64,000 nucleotides of DNA from Oscillatoriaceae cyanobacterium Prado104 (GTDB lineage Bacteria > Cyanobacteriota > Cyanobacteriia > Cyanobacteriales > Microcoleaceae), in contig JALOON010000017.1 in the NCBI GenBank assembly GCA_025454405.1, positions 1 through 64,000 of the forward strand. The letters run 5' to 3'. The notes under the pieces were generated by a model. It made no database searches. It was not told the origin of the DNA and worked only from the letters and a program-made list of their open reading frames with translations. Positions 63,518-64,000 of the stretch are shown here, piece by piece; position 1 is the stretch's first letter; each line of letters opens with the position of its first letter. The position numbers and the translations under genes are program-made.

Positions 63518-64000
63518 TCACGAAGCGTAATAGATATCAGCGCCGCCTTGACTGGCTGTGTTGCCAGCAATCGGGCTATGGCTGAGATTCAGTGTGCCAT
63601 CGTTATAGATGCCACCACCATAAAGGACTGCCGAGTTTCTACTGACGGTGCTATGGCTCAGAGTCAACGTGCCATCGTTATAGATGCCGCCACCGCTTGC
63701 GGTTGCCTTGTTGCCGCTGAGGGTGCTATGGTTCAGAGTCAGTGTGCCATTATAATTGCCGATGCCAGCGCCTTGAGTGGCTGTATTGCTATAGATCGGG
63801 CTATTATTTACGATCGCTGTTGTCGCGGCTGAAGGATCGTCTCTCAATATCAAAAGCCCACCGCCTACCCCATACGGGCGTCCATTGTTCTGCCCATAAT
63901 ATGGAATCAATACCGAGTTACCCCTGAGGGTGCTGTTGTTCAGAGTTAGCGTGCCATTATAATTGCCGATGCCACCGCCACCAGCACCTGCCGAGTTACC
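63518..64000 (-). CDS. Beta-helix/polymorphic-repeat surface protein, partial
   Basis: The C-terminal part of a protein whose frame is open to the right edge; about 160 residues are visible. It is built from repeats of the type LTLSHSTVSRNSAVLYGGGI followed by YNDGTLNLS, each about 24-27 residues: at least five copies (NNSTLRGNS, NSPIYSNTA, NHSTLSGNK, SHSTVSRNS, SHSPIAGNTAS). These form right-handed parallel beta-helices found in large cyanobacterial surface or secreted proteins (CSLREA / Pmp-like, often with calcium-binding or haemolysin-type ends). It stops at GGADIYYAS. Start and any export signal are outside the window. Confidence 0.8.
   Translation of the reverse strand, partial: GNSAGAGGGGIGNYNGTLTLNNSTLRGNSVLIPYYGQNNGRPYGVGGGLLILRDDPSAATTAIVNNSPIYSNTATQGAGIGNYNGTLTLNHSTLSGNKATASGGGIYNDGTLTLSHSTVSRNSAVLYGGGIYNDGTLNLSHSPIAGNTASQGGADIYYAS

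Overview
The window comes from a filamentous cyanobacterium. Evidence: a hetR gene, bilin biosynthesis (pcyA), a CruA/CruP-type lycopene cyclase relative, a small protein resembling a photosystem II assembly subunit, DevBC exporter genes, very many GCGATCGC (HIP1) octamers, and heptamer/octamer simple-sequence repeats of the kind common in Oscillatoria/Microcoleus-like genomes. Nothing here proves heterocyst formation, and the repeat style points to a non-heterocystous Oscillatoriales-type organism (inference).

Layout. 0-2.6 kb: a tandemly duplicated patX-like gene pair upstream of hetR on the same strand. Copy 1 ends exactly in the pentapeptide RGSGR; copy 2 has lost it (RGSRR plus a tail). 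2.7-4.0 kb: DUF92 (VTE6-like) and VOC genes, divergent, 14 bp apart. 4.2-12.3 kb: minus-strand exopolysaccharide-type locus (four glycosyltransferases, three hexapeptide-repeat acetyltransferases) with decayed TnpB and glycosyltransferase pieces between them. 12.5-14.1 kb: histone-deacetylase-family enzyme and a hypothetical gene. 14.3-28.4 kb: a plus-strand signalling operon: Cache/PAS histidine kinase, lone receiver, three receiver-first hybrid kinases and a receiver-GAF-PAS class III nucleotide cyclase. 28.6-48.9 kb: mostly housekeeping and envelope genes (alpha/beta hydrolase, LpxB-related protein, PlsY-PPDK-like fusion, lycopene cyclase relative, M23 peptidase, PAP2 phosphatase, aspartoacylase family, panB, tatA, pcyA, devB, devC), a probable small RNA with its own promoter and terminator, and two MITE-like elements sharing terminal inverted repeats.

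49.1-62.1 kb is the most unusual part: seven tightly packed minus-strand genes poor in HIP1 sites. Five encode large (525-930 residue) soluble beta-rich proteins that I do not recognise. Three share a clear N-terminal signature, and all five appear to share a core module. Downstream in the same apparent operon are a possible ABBA/DMATS-like prenyltransferase and a terpene-cyclase-like alpha-barrel protein whose DxDD-like motif reads DADS. I regard this as the best candidate for an undescribed system. The window ends in a HIP1-rich non-coding stretch and a beta-helix repeat protein that runs off the edge.

Working together: PatX-type peptides are known to act through HetR, so the first 2.6 kb is a self-contained signal-plus-receptor locus. 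The 14-28 kb operon looks like a multi-input phosphorelay ending in cAMP production. The devB and devC genes lack an adjacent devA ATPase.
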